Assembly: GCF_042186555.1 (NCBI RefSeq)
Contig: NC_133332.1
Location: 207,992,109-208,056,108 of the forward strand
Direction: 5' to 3'
DNA: 64,000 nt
Source: Aquarana catesbeiana
Lineage: Eukaryota; Chordata; Amphibia; Anura; Ranidae
Shown one piece after another: positions 44,757 to 55,931 of the stretch; the stretch's first letter is position 1, and each line of letters begins with the position of its first letter. The notes under the pieces were generated by a model. The model was not told the DNA's origin and ran no database searches. It saw nothing but the letters and a program-made list of their open reading frames with translations. Made by a program: the position numbers and the translations under genes.

Positions 44757-45024
44757 TTTATTAAACAGCTCCGGGGGGGTCTTCCTCCGGCTTCGGGGGT
44801 TCCTCCGGTTCCTCTTCTCCCGGCGTCCGGTTGGTTCTTCTCCGCTCTCTTCTCCCGGTGTTCCAGTTCTTCGGCCGGCTCCTCTGCTGTCTTCAGATAG
44901 CTCTCTTGCCAGCAGAGGTCCGGGCTTCTGGGCTTCTTGGCTTCTTCCCTCTTCTCTTCTCCAGATGTTGACACGACGCTCTCCGGCTGGACTGCTCTCT
45001 GAGGGCTCCGTTGTGACTTATATA
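44757..45024 (-). promoter_or_regulatory. Left divergent unit: TATA box to polyadenylation signal
   Basis: On the minus strand, TATATAAG (45024-45017), then GTCACAACGGAG, then AATAAA (44762-44757) about 260 bp downstream. It is the mirror image of the unit at 45187-45441. There is no ATG frame of note after the TATA box, so any transcript may be non-coding. Confidence 0.45.
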
Positions 45025-45186
45025 GGCGGAGACCCCGCCCCCTAATGATGTCACAGTCCCTGGGCATGCTGGGACTGTGACGTTTTAGGGGGCGTGGTCA
45101 CCGGGCGATGTTGACCACGCCCCCTAAAACGTCACAGTCCCAGCATGCCCAGGGACTGTGACATCATTAGGGGGGGGGTCTCCGCC

Positions 45187-45441
45187 TATATAAGTCACAA
45201 CGGAGCCCTCAGAGAGCAGTCCAGCCGGAGAGAGCGTCGTGTCAACATCTGGAGAAGAGAAGAAGCCCAGAAGCCCGGACCTCTGCTGGCAAGAGAGCTA
45301 CCTGAAGACAGCAGAGGAGCCGGCCAAAGAACTGGAACACCGGGAGAAGAGAACGGAGAAGAACCAACCGGACGCCGGGAGAAGAGGAACCGGAGGAACC
45401 CCCGAAGCCGGAGGAAGACCCCCCCGGAGCTGTTTAATAAA
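45187..45441 (+). promoter_or_regulatory. Right divergent unit: TATA box to polyadenylation signal
   Basis: TATATAAG at 45187-45194 after GC-rich sequence, and AATAAA at 45436-45441, followed by TGTGTAGTGTGTTTTATTATTG. The basic, glutamate-rich frame across it (EEP, EKR, RRGTGGTPEAGGR) has no ATG downstream of the TATA box. It resembles an LTR-like promoter and polyadenylation cassette, but this is inference. Confidence 0.45.
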
Positions 45442-47560
45442 TTATTTTAAAAACCTGTGTAGTGTGTTTTATTATTGACACTATTTCCCTAGGTGAATGG
45501 GTAGGGGTACCATGTACCCCATACTCATTCACATACTGTGGGGGGGCGGGATCTGGGGGCCCTCTTATCAAAGGGGGCTCCCGGATTCCGATAAGCCCCC
45601 CGCCCGCAGACCCCGACAACCAACGGCCAGGGTTGTCGGGAAGAGGTCCTTGTCCTCATCAACATGGGGACAAGGTGCTTTGGGGTGGGGGGCCCCGCAG
45701 GGCGCCCCCCTCCCCCAAAGCACCCCCCCATGTTGAGGGCATGCGGCCTGGTACGGTTTAGGAGGGGGGGGGGCGCTCGCTCGTCCCCACCCCCTTTCCT
45801 GACCGGCCGGGCTGCATGCTCGGATCGGGGTCTGGTATGGATCTTTGGGGGAACCCCACGCCGTTTTTTTCGGCGTAGGGGGTTCCCCTTTATAATCTAT
45901 ACCAGACCTAAGGGCCTGGTATGCCCCGCGACGGGGCTCGCAAGGTGTCAATCTTGCCGATAAAAGCGGCAAGATTGATTTCCTTTTCTAGTCCCGTCGC
46001 ACCTGAGTCACGTTCAAAATGAACGGACTTGTCCGTGTGTGGGCAAGTCCGTTCATTCTGAAAGTCCGCCGTACCTCCGGCGAAAGTCTGTCGGAAAGAC
46101 GGGCGGACTTAGCCCGCCGGAAAAGTCCGGTCGTGTGTGGGCAAGTCCGTCCGTTTTAAAGTCCGGCGCACCTGGCGGACAAAGTCCGTCAGAAAGTGTG
46201 CCGGACCAAGTCCGCCGGAAAGTCCGATCGTGTGTACGTAGCATTAGTCATTTAAAATGACCATTCTTCCAAAATTTTTATATTTATTTAGAGTTCTCCC
46301 AGTACATATCCTGGCAGATTAAACCAAGATTGCCTAAAGAAACTCTTTATCTCCCAAAATTGCAGGCTGGCTTGGGTTTTCCTAATTGTATGACATATAA
46401 GGCTGCTCAAATGGCACAACTTTCAAAATATCAAACTACTACTGAAACCCCTCTCTGGGTTGCTATAGAAGCAGTGAACTGTGACCCTTTCCCAATATCG
46501 ATCATATAATGGTTGCATCCAAGGGTCCGTAAGAACCTTTTGAACCCGATCACTAAACATTCTTTATCATTATGAGATAGACACAGAACTATGCACCGTT
46601 TACAATCTTTACATAACCCACTCCTTTCATTTCACAAAAATCCGGCCTTCTATCCAGCATGAACTTCCCCCATGACCTTCCGAGCCTGGTCAAAGGCTGG
46701 TATTTCATGCTTACACAATTTGGTTTCAGGTTCATTAATTTTACAATTTCCAGATGTATGTGAATCCTATGGGCTTCCCCAATCTGAATTATTTCAATAT
46801 TTATAAATTAAAAAATTTCTACACCCCATTTCTAAATACAAAGATTGCTATGACAAAACTGTAATTTTTTTTAAAAAGTTGCTTAAAAGATCCACATTGT
46901 AGGGGAAGGATTTCATCACTCTATTCTCAATTGGTCACTAAACCTGATGCATCCCCACCTTCATATGTGGCCAAATGGGAAAATGATCTGGGTCGAACTA
47001 TTGATGCAGCAGAATGGTCAGAGATATGGTCGATATCAAAATCTAATTCACCAAATGTAACAACATTTGAGACTGCATACAAAGTACTCACACCATGGTA
47101 CTTGGTTCCAGCTAGAATATATAAATATGTTCTGGATCACTCGGATATGTTCCACCACACATATGGTGGAAATGTCCAGTAATACGAGAATTTTGGAAAT
47201 CTACTTTCATGGTTGTCTCAGCAATGTTCGAAAGCACTATTGCACCTGACCCGGCATTAGCCCTTCTGAACTTAAGACCGGAATTTCTAAAACTAAAACA
47301 GTTTAAATTAATAATACAGCTCTTAACAGCTGCTATACAGACTATAGCTAAAGCTAGGAAAACACCTACTCTGAATTTAACTGAAACCAAACATAGAATG
47401 AACCAAACTGTGTTACATGCAAAGATGGAAGCTTTAGATAAAAACAGTCAAAAAAGTTTAATAATCTATGGAAACCATGGATTAAACATTGCTTACCACC
47501 AGACTTCGAAGACCAAGTACTTTTAAAATGGTAGTTGAGGATTTAATGTGTATTTTTGGT

Positions 47561-47995
47561 CGTGGCCCTAAGACCGAGACAGATGTAGATCACATAAACA
47601 CGCGACAAGACTTACAACATAAATTGACCTGAGGTGTGGCTTTTGGTCTTCTGGTAGGTAAGCCAAGAAAAGGGGCCATACCCAAGATAAGTAATGGATG
47701 ATTGTGGAGGAGTATGTGCTGAGAAATGCTGTAAAAAGGGGAATGGGATGGAGGGTATCGCGCACTGGAACCGACAGAGAGCAAGGACGAGCGGCCAGCT
47801 TAAATATCCCCCAGGCTCCTCCCATAAATTCAGGCCACCATACTGGCCTTCTAATTTATTGTTGTGGCCCTAAGACCAAGACAGATGTGGATCACTTAAA
47901 CACGCGACAAGACTTACAACATAAATAGACCTGAGGTGTGGCTTTTGATCGTCTGGTAGGTAAGCCAAGAAAAGGGGCCAAAAATAAGCAGGTAG
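47561..47995 (-). repeat. DIRS terminal repeat block with internal duplication
   Basis: A block of about 110 bp (GTGGCCCTAAGACCGAGACA ... AAGCCAAGAAAAGGGGCCA) occurs at 47563-47677 and again at 47862-47980. The sequence between them (47690-47855) is found in reverse complement at 63048-63172. This is the downstream terminal region of the minus-strand DIRS element. Confidence 0.65.
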
Positions 47996-47999
47996 GGAG

Positions 48000-48940
48000 T
48001 ATATCTTAATTGGTTCTAAGCTCATTGAGCAAGCTTGGAGAAGGCTAGGGCCATCTCCACTTGAGGGTTCAGAATATATCTGGCGAAGCAGGCGGACTTC
48101 CATCTGCCTAGCTTCTTGATCACATGGTCTGGTACTCCATGCTGAGATGCTGCTGAGGCTGCGCCGATCTGGAAGGAATGTCCAGAATACCGCCCGGGGT
48201 CTAGGCCTAAGTAAGCAGCGTTGCTGGTCCTTAAGAAGTTGATATCTACTCCGGGTCTGGTTTGTTGCGTTTTGGAGACCGTAAGTTGAAGGACATAATG
48301 GTTTGAGAAGCGATTCAGCAGGTGTCTGTACAGTACCTGACTACTGGTACTACCAGAGGTGAACTCGCTAGGTCGTAGAAAGGCCAGGTAGATGGCCGCC
48401 TGGATGACCAAGCTGGGCAAGAGCCCAAAGGGGGAACATGTGAGGATTTCGGGCATGCCCCTTAAGATAGCACTTGTGATGGGTAAGTATTTGCCGTTGG
48501 TAGCGGGCTGCTGCTTCTGAATTCCGCGCAGCAGGGCTTTCACTGTATGGGATGTGGACACAGGGATTGGACACATGGCTCTCAGGGATTCTGTAAGGAC
48601 AGGAAATGCTGAATACCGGCTAAGTACAGCCTGATAGTGTTATGAGTGAGAACCAGCTGTGTATGGCAATAAGAATTGAAGGCTAGGGCGTGAGTGACGT
48701 AGTCTGCTGTGGTTCCGGGACTAGCGGCTAGGAACCTGCAGTAGGTGTTCCAAGCCGTGCGGTAAGCCTTAAGTGTGTTGCTAGGCAGCGAGTGGTTGAT
48801 GAGCCGGGTTGCATTGGCAAGATGTGGCTTCAATCCATTGTTAGTTGAGACCAAGGTGAGATAGGAGTGGATGATGGGTCGGCTCCGTATTCCTGCTGGA
48901 AGAATGAGACAAAATAGAAGCGAGCTGCGGCATTGCACTT
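48000..48940 (-). pseudogene. DIRS tyrosine recombinase (minus strand)
   Basis: The N-terminal part (48940-48582) has SLPSNTLKAYRTAWNTYCRF and LYLAGIQHFLSL, the core-binding SAM-like domain. The catalytic part (48576-48022) has AAIYLAFLRPSEF with the first catalytic Arg. Next is YSGHSFQIGAA, where the usual HSFRIG has Gln for Arg, a CpG-decay type change. The C-terminal box is VIKKLGRWKSACFARYIL with the nucleophilic Tyr. The recombinase would integrate circular DIRS cDNA without target duplication. A frame change near 48580 and the Arg-to-Gln change argue that it is inactive. Confidence 0.82.
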
Positions 48941-49800
48941 ACCAGGGATATGCTCACAGTAAACGTTAAATTGGTGATATAGTCATAATTGCACCGGCCT
49001 GCGCAGGAAGGACATGATGGGGAACGACTTGGATCTACCCTTATTAATGATGTCAGCCGTAGCCTGGTTGTCTGTGGTGAAGAGTACTGGCTGACCTGTC
49101 CACTTGTGGCCCCAGACTTGGGCTGCTGCCACGATGGGGTACAGTTCGAACAAAGACGAAGATCGAGCAAAACCAGGAATCAAGCAGATTTCTGGGGGCC
49201 AGGGACCGGCGAACCAGTGGTGGCCAAAAATAGCTGCAAAGCCTGTGGAGGCTGCAGCATCTGTGACTACTTGTGACGACTGAGCTGATACTGAGAGAAA
49301 AAACCTGGATATGCCGTTCCAGTTGGTGAAGAACTCGTCCCACATAGTCCGCTATGGCTGCTGGGTCTAGTCTGAGGACTTGGTCGGGATCCTGTACTTG
49401 GGCAAGAAAAACCAAGAGCCGTGAGATAAGCGACCGCCCCTGCGGAATAATCCTGATTGCAAAATTGAGCATCCCTATCAAGGACTGCAGCTGTCTTTTA
49501 GTGCAGCCCTGCGGGCGGGTAAAATCTTGAATCACCGACCTAACACGGGCTAGTTTGTCAGCAGGCAGGCTAGCCTGCATAGCCTGCGTGTCCAGGACAA
49601 TGCCTAAGAAGGTGATGGAATGTGCTGGGCCTTCCACTTTGTGTTCGGCTATAGGCACATTGAGATTGTTGAAGACCACTTTTAGCTTGTCTAGATCTAC
49701 CGGGGGTATGTCTATTAGAAAGTCGTCGAGATAATGGATAACCCTGTGGCACTGGGCCTGGTGTAATAGGATCCAATTGAGGGATTGGGCGAAAACCCTG
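48941..49800 (-). pseudogene. DIRS reverse transcriptase/RNase H C-terminal part (minus strand)
   Basis: From about 49790 down: VIHYLDDFLIDIPPVD with an intact YLDD catalytic box (49733-49722), then FLGIVLDTQAMQASLPADKL and RQLQSLIGMLNFAIRIIPQG, the thumb and connection region. RNase H follows, with VTDAAASTGFAAIF and LFTTDNQATADIINKG holding catalytic Asp residues. The fingers and gag are missing; the element ends abruptly near 49800 next to unrelated sequence. Frame changes separate the pieces. Confidence 0.8.
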
Positions 49801-49870
49801 TCGTGGATATTACACTATACTCTTGCACTAATAAGCGCCCTTCCACCATAATGGTATAATGCAGCCTTAA

Positions 49871-50734
49871 CCACTTCAGCCCTGGAAGAATTTACCCCCT
49901 TCCTGACCAGAGCACTTTTTGCGATTCGGCGCTGCATCGCTTTAACTGACAATTGCGCGGTCGTGCAACGTGGCTCCCAAACAAAATTGACGTCCTTTTT
50001 TTCTCACAAATAGAGCTTTCTTTTGGTGGTATTTGATCACCTCTGCGGTTTTTATTTTTTGCGCTATAAACAAAAAAAAAAATGACAATTTTGAAAAAAA
50101 ACGCATTATTCTTTGCTATAATAAATATCCCCAAAAAATATATAAAAAAACAATTTTTTTCCTCAGTTTAGGCCGATACGTATTCTACATATTTTTGGTA
50201 AAAAAATCGCAATAAGCGTTTATTGATTGGTTTGCGCACAAGTTATAACGTCTACAAAATAGGGGATAGTTTTATGGCATTTTTATTGATATTTTTTTTT
50301 TTTACTAGTAATGGCGACGATCAACGATTTTTATTGTGACTGCGACATTATGGCGGACACATCGGACAATTTTGACACATTTTCGGGACCATTGACATTA
50401 ATACAGCGATCAATGCTAAAAAATTGCATTGATTACTGTAAAAATGTCACTGGCAGTGAAGGGGTTAACTACTAGGTGGTGATTCTAACTGTGGGGGGAG
50501 GGGCTGTGTGTGACACGTCATTGATCACCGCTCCCGATTACAGGCGGTGATCAGTGATGTTCTTCCTCACCGTGAGACGATTGCGGGTATCCCCGCGGAC
50601 ATCGAGTCCGCAGGACCCGCGGTCACGGAGCTCCGTGAGTGAGCTGCCTCTTAAAGGGCAACGTACAGGTACGTTAATCTGTCTGTACGTGCCCTTCTGC
50701 CGGAGTATATCTGCATGAGGTGGTCGGGAAGTGG
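49871..50734. mobile_element. TTAA-type MITE, family A (complete)
   Basis: TTAA at 49867-49870 and 50735-50738. Ends CCACTTCAGCC and GGGAAGTGG give a 7-bp inverted repeat CCACTTC. It contains TTTTTGCGATTCGGCGCTGC, GGTGGTATTTGATCACCTC and a hairpin around GATCACCGCTCCCGATTACAGGCGGTGATC. 864 bp, non-coding. It serves as the uninterrupted reference for 2855-7051. Confidence 0.85.
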
Positions 50735-51130
50735 TTAAATAACCCATATCTCCCCCTTTCCCCAGTAATCAGACATCACCATAGCTTACGTTCTCAGCTC
50801 CATCAGCATGACTGCCTTGCCGAGCAGTCCAATTGCTTTTTATTTACACACACAAAGGGTCACAAGCTGGAGGGTTTGTCTCCAACACAGTATGTGACCT
50901 CACAGGAAATGACCAAATAAGGATGTAACACAGGATGTGAATGTTAACCCCTTCCCGCCGACCGTACGCAGATATGCGTACTCAGCTTTCCGGGGTTATA
51001 CTGGGATGATGCCCGCAGCTGCAGGCATCATCCCGGTACCGATGTTTACAGCGGGCGATCGGCTACCCGAGTATAACAACCGATGCGGCTAAAAGCCGCT
51101 CGGTTGTTATACCGGAGGAGCGGGAGGGGA

Positions 51131-52177
51131 CATCCCCCCCTCCCGCCGCTGTTACCGGGCCTCCCGTGCGATCGGGAGGCCCGGTGTCTGATCGTGTGCC
51201 TTCGGCGGCTGGGGGCGGGCTGGAACGAAGCTGTGGGCGGCTTCGTTCCAGCCTTCTCATTGTAAATGCGGAAGCGATGTCATGACGTCACTTCCCGTTT
51301 ACTCGGCTGCCAATGGCGCAGAATTTAAAAAAGTACACAGTATTCAGAATCGCCGTTTTTGGCGATCTGAATACTTTGAAGTGCAGAGGAGGGATCGGGG
51401 ATCTTTTAGACCCCCGATCCCTCCATAAAGAGTACCTGTCACAACCTATTACTGTCACAAGGGATGTTTACATTCCTTGTGACAGCAATAAAAGTAAAAA
51501 AAAAATTTTTTTTTTAAAACACAATTTATAAAGTAAAAAAATAAATAAAATAAATAAAAAAAAAATAATGTTTTTAAAGTGCCCCTTGCCCCGTGAGCTC
51601 GCGCAGCGAAGAAAACGCATACGGAAGTCGCGCCCGCATATGTAAACGGTGTTCATCCCCCCTCCCGCCGCTGTTACCGGGCCTCCCGTGCGATCGGGAG
51701 GCCCGGTGTCTGATCGTGTGCCTTCGGCGGCTGGGGGCGGGCTGGAACGAAGCTGTGGGCGGCTTCGTTCCAGCCTTCTCATTGTAAATGCGGAAGCGAC
51801 GTCATGACGTCACTTCCCGTTTACTCGGCTGCCAATGGCGCCGAATTTAAAAAAGTACACAGTATTCAGAATCGCCGTTTTCGGCAATCTGAATACTTTG
51901 AAGTGCAGAGGAGGGATCGGGGGTCTTTTAGACCCCCGATCCCTCCATAAAGAGTACCTGTCACAACCTATTACTGTCACAAGGGATGTTTACATTCCTT
52001 GTGACAGCAATAAAAGTAAAAAAAAAATTTTTTTTTTAAAACACAATTTATAAAGTAAAAAAATAAATAAAATAAATAAAAAAAAAAAAATGTTTTTAAA
52101 GTGCCCCTTGCCCCGCGAGCTCGCGCAGCGAAGAAAACGCATACGGAAGTCGCGCCCGCATATGTAAACGGTGTTCA
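51131..52177. repeat. 522-bp direct tandem duplication
   Basis: 51131-51653 and 51654-52177 are almost identical (CATCCCCCCTCCCGCCGCTG ... GTAAACGGTGTTCA). Few differences are visible, such as GATGTCATGACG against GACGTCATGACG, and GCGCAGAAT against GCGCCGAAT. Family D copy 1 has only one such unit. Confidence 0.87.
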
Positions 52178-52649
52178 AATCACACATGTGAGGTATCGCC
52201 GCGATCGTCAGAGCGAGAGCAATAATTCTAGCCCTAGACCTCCTCTGTAACTCAAACCTGGTAACCGTAAAAAAATTTTAAAGCGTCGCCTATGAAAATT
52301 CATAGGTACCGTAGTTTGTCGCCATTTCACGAGTGCTTGCAATTATAAAGGGTGACATGTTTGGTATCTATTTACTCGGCGTAACATCATCTTTCACATT
52401 ATACAAAAAAATTGGGGTAACTTTACTGTTTGGATTTTTTAAAATTCATGAAAGTGTCCCTTTTCCAAAAATTTGCGTTTAAAACACCGCTGCACAAATA
52501 CCGTGTGATAAAAAATATTGCAACAATCGCCATTTTATTCTCTAGATTCTCTGCTAAAAAATATATATAATGTTTGGGAACTCTAAGTAATTTTCTAGCA
52601 AAAAATACGGATTTTAACTTGTAAACACCAAATTTCAAAAATAGGCTTA

Positions 52650-53054
52650 TGCCGCGTACACACGGTCGGACTTTACGGCGGACTTTGCCCGGCGGATTTT
52701 TCAACGTACTTTCCGACGGACTTTGTGAATGAACGGACTTGCCTACACACAATCCACCAAAGTCCGTCGAATTCGTACGTGATGACGTACGACCGGACTA
52801 AAACAAGGAAGTTCATAGCCAGTAGCCAATAGCTGCCCTAGCGTGCCTTTTTGTCCGTCGAACTAGCATACAGACGAGCGGACTTTTCGACCGGACTCGA
52901 TTTCAACGGATAAATTTTAAACAAGTTTAAAATCTAAGTCCGTCCAACTTTTGAGAAAACAAAGTCCGCTGGAGCCCACACACATCGAATTGTCCGACGA
53001 AATCCAGTCCGCCGGGCAAAGTCCGCCGTAAAGTCCGCTCGTGTGTACGCGGCA
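52650..53054. mobile_element. Harbinger-like MITE, GTCCGACGGAC family
   Basis: TGCCGCGTACACACGGTCGG and its near-complement CGTGTGTACGCGGCA, flanked by TTA (52647-52649, 53055-53057). 405 bp. Same family as 30527-30904 and as the outer parts of 43962-46243. Confidence 0.85.
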
Positions 53055-53073
53055 TTAGTCATGAAAGGGTTAA

Positions 53074-55389
53074 CACAGGAAATATAACAATGACTAGGGG
53101 AGTCTCATGGGCGTGTCTGGGCGGGGGCAGCGTGTACAATCTCCAGCCCCTTTCTCTGATCACAGGAAGCCTGAGACTATGAACACTTCCCCTGACCACA
53201 ACGATTCAAAGAATCCCGTTCTTATTGTTTGTAAATCCTTATTCTGCGCTGTTCAGAGAACAAGGCATACCCAGACTATACTACTGTCTTTGTGGACGAG
53301 AGATTATCTGCAGGTGTATGCTCATGGGGCCACAAATATGTTGATCAGGCACACAGGGGCGACACGAGCGCACACTCGTTAAACCGATAATGTCTTTGCA
53401 GAGCGAACACACCCCCACCAGACAATCGTTCTGTGCATCGCACAGGGGCCCTTAGCTGGCGAACATGTCCCCACTCTGCAAACGCTTCTCTACGTCCCCA
53501 AGAAGCTTTTCACTACCAAACGGATCTCAACCAGCGTCAGTCTGCCTCAGTCAGCTCTTTAGAGCGGGCTGCAGGAGCACTAACACTGGGAGACACTTAT
53601 TACATTACATAAGATACATCTTCATAAAATTTCCACAACAACGCCAAACTGCCGTGGGCTGTCTTTAGACCCAAAGGTCAGTTTGGTGAAAAATAGGAAT
53701 CCATCCGCTTCATGCTGTGCCACCGCCAGAGGGGTGGCTCAATCGGCGAGAGCTAGAATGTGTCTGCGATATCCGCTTTGCATAGCCCTAGTTCTGCCAC
53801 AACAGAACACTGTTGCCTATCTTAATGATGGCCTGGGTGGCCAGGTCCACTGATGCGTATTTGAGAGAAAATTCCTCGGAAGGGGTCAGGGACTTCAGAC
53901 TATGTCAGGGACTTCAGATTAGGGATATGTGAGAAATGAGGCGCAGACAAGTCGTAGACTATGAAGGGGCGTCTTGTGGCTGCCTGAGAGTACCAATTTG
54001 TCGTGTGGTCAGAAGATTGGCAAATCGCACATAGTGGGGAACGAAGACCAGCAAAGTGGCAACAAAACAGTTGCGTGTCTGTGACGCTTCAGTCAGTACT
54101 GATCTGGAACTGGGTGAGTCTTGCCGCTGCTTAGGCTGAGAACGACCGATGGTAGTTGTAGAAGATAAAAGCACCATATTTGTAAGCAAGATGTAACACT
54201 GCATGAAGTTATAAGTCCAGCTCCTCCCTCCTGCTGGGGGGAGGCTGAACAAAAGGACGTCTCTGAACATCCCGAAGGTCAGGGCGAACGCAGTGGCTGA
54301 CGGCTTCCGACTGAGCCTGGGGTCTTTCAACTTGACAAGCACTGAGACGTCCCCCTGGTGTACCTGCAGAAGGAGAAGCTGTCATCGGACCAAGACCGGG
54401 TCAGGGAGGGTCGAGGGTGGGCGAACTTTCCAAAGTGTGACTGGTCTGGATGTCCGAACTGTTGCGGTTAAGGAGGAGACCCAAGAATGCAGTTGGGAAA
54501 TGGCCCAGAGAGATGGATTGCAGGGATGTCTGCTGGTACTGGGTCAGAACAGCTCTGCCTTCCTGGCCATAGTGGGAAAGTGAATATCCCTGCTTCTCAG
54601 CTCAGAAATGCATTTGGGGATGGTCCATCCCATAAGGGACTGTACGCTGCCGAACTCTGAGCCAGCGGAGGGTGACAGAGGGGCAGGTGTGAAGTGCTCG
54701 CTGCTGGCCTGTGGCATTGTTCCGGCTAGGCGGGGGTGCTCATGTTAAGAGGAGTCATAGCTGTAGGATAGAGAGCGGAGTAGTAAAGAGAAGACTCAGA
54801 CAGGAGAGGAAAAGAGGAGAAGAATAGGAAAAGGAATAATAGGCGTAGACAGGAGCTGACAGTGTTTCTGTTGTGGCAGAACTATGTAGAGTGAGAATTT
54901 TGAAAACTCAGAAGAGTGCGAGACAACCGAGGTAGGCCAGGAGGTGACTGGCCACATAACCGATAGCTCGGGTGCCTGTTTGTGGCGAGCACAAATCTGA
55001 AGACCAGAACCCCAGGGAGTACTGGAGCATGAAATTGAAGTCTGGTACGGCCTACGTAGGAATGTTGCGGTCTGTAGTGGGTGACGTATTCTCGGCCTGC
55101 TAACACTTGCACTGCCAGCAAGCCTAATGTTAAGCAACCTTGTCTGCGAGGTGAAGGGTGGCCCTTCGAAAAGAGAGTGTCATGTATAGACGTATGTGAC
55201 AGAAACTAAGTCTAATGATGTATGTGAAGTAACGCTATAGTAAAAGGGTGCTGCAGAATAATCTGATAGAGAAACCCGTGAACTATGCACCTGACTGACG
55301 CTCTAGTAGTGAGGTCCTGGTTAGGATCGAACTCGGTCGACCAAGAACACCTGCATTAGGGGTGACATAAGTGCAACAAGACTCCTTAT
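53074..55389. other. Unassigned 2.3 kb between family D and the second DIRS element
   Basis: Mixed composition with several frames of 60-130 codons on both strands and no recognisable domain. It could be a decayed retroelement or host intergenic DNA. Nothing repetitive is visible inside the window. Confidence 0.4.
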
Positions 55390-55885
55390 TTCCCTTTTTT
55401 CTTTATCGTTCATAACGGGACACAGAGCCATAGTAGTTCATATGTGGGTTATAGAGAAAAAGGAGTTAAGGTCTGGAGACCACTCTGACACCTCCATCCC
55501 TAATATTGCGCAAAAAGAGAGAAAGATAGCCCTGGGACTTTGAATGAGGTGGGAGAGATTTGGCACACGTTCACAATAAATGCAATAAAATTAATTTATT
55601 GATTACAGAGTGCTGTATAAACGAGTGGGAACAGCAATAATTGTGCGTTACCCGGCATAGTGGCCTAGTTTTACAGCATGGGTAAAAAACAAATACAAAT
55701 TCATTACAAATAATTTATACATCCATAAAAAAGCAGCAATATACATAATAAGTTGCTAAAACCAATAGATACACATACATCATCTGGAGTGTAAAAGTAC
55801 ACATGCATGAATTGAAGCAGTATGTAAACATGATATGACCTACTACGGATACCCAACAATATGAGCCTACAAAATAGCATTGATG

Positions 55886-55931
55886 GTGCCATACGCGTTT
55901 CACGAGTCTCTTCTCGCTCTTCAGGGGCGGA
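55886..55931 (-). ncRNA. Hammerhead ribozyme candidate, PLE-3 left copy
   Basis: Minus strand: CTGAAGA core, stem II GCGAG/CTCGT around AAGAGA (one G-T pair), GAAA, minimal stem III ACGCGT, GTA triplet. Stem I is weakened: the first base after the triplet is T opposite C. The core is intact but stem I is partly broken. Confidence 0.5.

Larger units (their letters stand above)
44266..45925. repeat. Near-perfect palindrome, about 820-bp arms, 11-nt spacer
   Basis: Left arm 44266-45100, right arm 45112-45925, spacer 45101-45111. The centre reads GCGTGGTCA, spacer, TGACCACGC. Arms match almost base for base (GCGGGGCATACCAGGCCC and its complement at the outer ends), with a few indels in G-runs. 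Duplicate frames on the two strands (44720-45067 minus, 45145-45450 plus) are the mirrored arms. Confidence 0.9.
43962..46243. mobile_element. Harbinger-like element enclosing a giant palindrome
   Basis: TGCCGCGTACACACTGTCGG at the left and CGATCGTGTGTACGTAGCA at the right, flanked by TAA (43959-43961) and TTA (46244-46246). The outer 300 bp on each side is rich in GTCCGCCGGA blocks and matches the 405-bp element at 52650-53054, which lacks the middle. The middle, 44266-45925, is a near-perfect inverted repeat. Confidence 0.72.
42828..46251. mobile_element. TTAA-type element, family D (copy 1), in the LINE
   Basis: TTAA at 42824-42827 and 46252-46255. It begins CCCCTTCCCGCCGACCGTAC, as in copy 2 (50948-53069), and shares the GTTATACCGG, CGGCGGCTGGGGGCGGG and GTATTCAGAATCGCCGTTTT blocks and the long family B/D tail. 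Its right terminus lacks the GAAAGGG present in copy 2. Most of its length is the nested palindromic element 43962-46243. Confidence 0.75.
42430..47530 (+). pseudogene. L1-type LINE ORF2 C-terminal fragment, split by a TTAA element
   Basis: The left piece (42430-42823) encodes the L1 thumb-side region: NILNRFSAISGLKVNM and TALNISLSDKEI with stops. The right piece (46256-47530) resumes exactly in register: across the single TTAA the reading is INLIKMTILPKFLYLFRVLP, a strongly conserved L1 segment. It continues with RLPKETLYLPKLQAG-like sequence, KWENDLGRTIDAAEWSEIW, TPWYLVPARIYKYVL and the Cys/His-type end. Frame changes and stops are frequent, so it is a dead 5'-truncated copy. The L1/Tx1 clade cannot be separated by eye. 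Confidence 0.72.
50948..53069. mobile_element. TTAA-type MITE, family D (copy 2)
   Basis: TTAA at 50944-50947 and 53070-53073. It begins CCCCTTCCCGCC and ends CATGAAAGGG; CCC...GGG next to TTAA is the piggyBac pattern. Flanks ACACAGGATG and CACAGGAAAT lie on either side. It contains a 522-bp tandem duplication (51131-52177) and a Harbinger-like MITE (52650-53054). Confidence 0.85.

Noticed and set aside
45145..45450. 101-codon basic/acidic frame as a possible small gene of the palindrome
   Set aside because: Its only ATG lies upstream of the TATA box and the frame overlaps the polyadenylation signal, so it is unlikely to be translated from that promoter.
44321..45972. Several 80-190 codon frames rich in P, G and R, duplicated on both strands
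   Set aside because: They are mirrored shadows of the palindrome arms; GC-rich composition, and several begin with non-ATG codons.
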